This document shows positions 41,352 through 41,668 of a DNA stretch of 41,668 bases, piece by piece. A program made the position numbers and the translations under genes. Source of the stretch: Acidaminococcus intestini DSM 21505 (GTDB lineage Bacteria; Bacillota; Negativicutes; Acidaminococcales; Acidaminococcaceae); NCBI RefSeq assembly GCF_000425045.1, contig NZ_AULA01000023.1, positions 1 through 41,668 on the forward strand, written 5' to 3'. The notes beneath the pieces were generated by a model. That model worked only from the letters and a program-made list of their open reading frames with translations. It did not search any database and was not told where the DNA came from. Every line of letters starts with the position of its first letter. Within the stretch, counting starts at the first letter, position 1.

Positions 41352-41668
41352 TGTACCCCAAAAACTGGACGCATATAAATTAGTTAAATGGCATTAGTGG
41401 ATGTTTCCCGATATATTTCGGGAGGCATCCATTTTGTTTTTTTCTGAATCCTTTCCTTGTTGAAATAATGAATGTATTCTTTCACTGCTTTAGCAAATAC
41501 CTTGAACGAGGTGTATTCTTTTTCGCTTCCGTAATACATTTCATTTTTCATCCGACCAAAAAAGGTCTCCATAATACTGTTGTCATAGCAGTTGCCCTTA
41601 CGCGACATTGACTGTATAATTCCATGCTTTTTCAATTCACTTCTGTAATATTCATGCTGATACTGCCA
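41352..41668 (-). mobile_element. Partial IS3-family insertion sequence (3' end)
   Basis: The terminal repeat starts at 41352 with TGTACCCCAAAAACTGGACG, the typical outer end of IS3-family elements. The transposase reads in from the right edge, on the minus strand, and stops at 41384. The other end and any target duplication are outside the window. The insertion lies 38 bases after citC, in a stretch (AAAGAGGCTGTGAAG) that looks like the left arm of a terminator, so the IS may have split it. Confidence 0.85.
41384..41668 (-). CDS. IS3-family transposase OrfB, C-terminal fragment (runs off right edge)
   Basis: Read on the minus strand from the edge, the frame is open through WQYQHEYY, then SMSRKGNCYDNSIMETFFG (part of the DDE integrase core, with the catalytic glutamate in MET) and a C-terminal KERIQKKTKWMPPE motif. 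This is the classic end of an IS3-group transposase. The frame has no stop up to position 41668, so the apparent TTG start at 41635 is not real. Only the last 94 residues are visible. Confidence 0.9.
   Translation of the reverse strand, partial: WQYQHEYYRSELKKHGIIQSMSRKGNCYDNSIMETFFGRMKNEMYYGSEKEYTSFKVFAKAVKEYIHYFNKERIQKKTKWMPPEIYRETSTNAI

Noticed and set aside
1-41668. tRNA, rRNA or CRISPR features
   Set aside because: I saw no cloverleaf-like segments with a T-arm GTTCRA pattern in the gaps, no rRNA-like stretches and no regularly spaced direct repeats.

Overview
The window looks like the chromosome of an Acidaminococcus species (Negativicutes, Acidaminococcaceae: anaerobic, glutamate-fermenting, diderm Firmicutes). 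The main evidence is a complete gctA-gctB-gcdA-hgdC-hgdA-hgdB operon, in the order known for the hydroxyglutarate operon of Acidaminococcus fermentans. Its proteins carry the diagnostic residues: GctB Glu54, and HgdC Cys127 and Cys166. From memory the proteins are very similar but not identical to those of A. fermentans, so a sister species such as A. intestini is likely; this is inference. Oxygen-sensitive enzymes (NrdD/NrdG, 2-hydroxyacyl-CoA dehydratase), a PerR-type regulator and periplasmic or lipoprotein genes fit an anaerobic diderm.

Layout. 1-~356: truncated ISL3-family element running off the left edge. 497-13861: fourteen tightly packed plus-strand genes for a membrane protein, an RseC-like protein, a DUF4321 protein, Maf, RadC, the elongasome (MreB, MreC, MreD, PBP2, RodA), a radical SAM pair, RNase G and a CCA-adding enzyme, closed by a terminator at 13902-13937. 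13938-14278: AT-rich promoter and a structured leader. 14279-21250: the glutamate fermentation operon. 21251-24495: a 566-base regulatory gap, then nrdDG. 24666-28574: a five-gene operon (M20 amidohydrolase, ketopantoate-reductase-like protein, SGNH hydrolase, hotdog thioesterase, flavodoxin/ferredoxin protein), bounded by terminators and with no obvious known pathway. 28625-30514 (minus): an NSS-family transporter behind a small proline-rich membrane protein. 30798-34210: HAD phosphatase, DUF441 membrane protein, L,D-transpeptidase and MATE transporter. 34431-34853: perR with its own promoter and a PerR-like box. 35037-39025: WalJ, secreted protein, HtrA, RlmH and PHP phosphoesterase. 39124-41313: DUF362 ferredoxin protein and an orphan citrate lyase ligase. 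41352-41668: end of an IS3-family element running off the right edge.

The fermentation operon converts 2-hydroxyglutarate through its CoA ester to glutaconyl-CoA and crotonyl-CoA. GctAB transfers CoA, HgdC uses ATP to fire electrons into HgdAB, and GcdA starts the sodium-pumping decarboxylation. The remaining decarboxylase subunits are not here. The most interesting unexplained items are the five-gene operon, the transporter plus proline-rich partner, several palindromic AT-rich operator-like sites, a long hairpin without a U-tract, and a hairpin that would hide the start codon of the ISL3 transposase.
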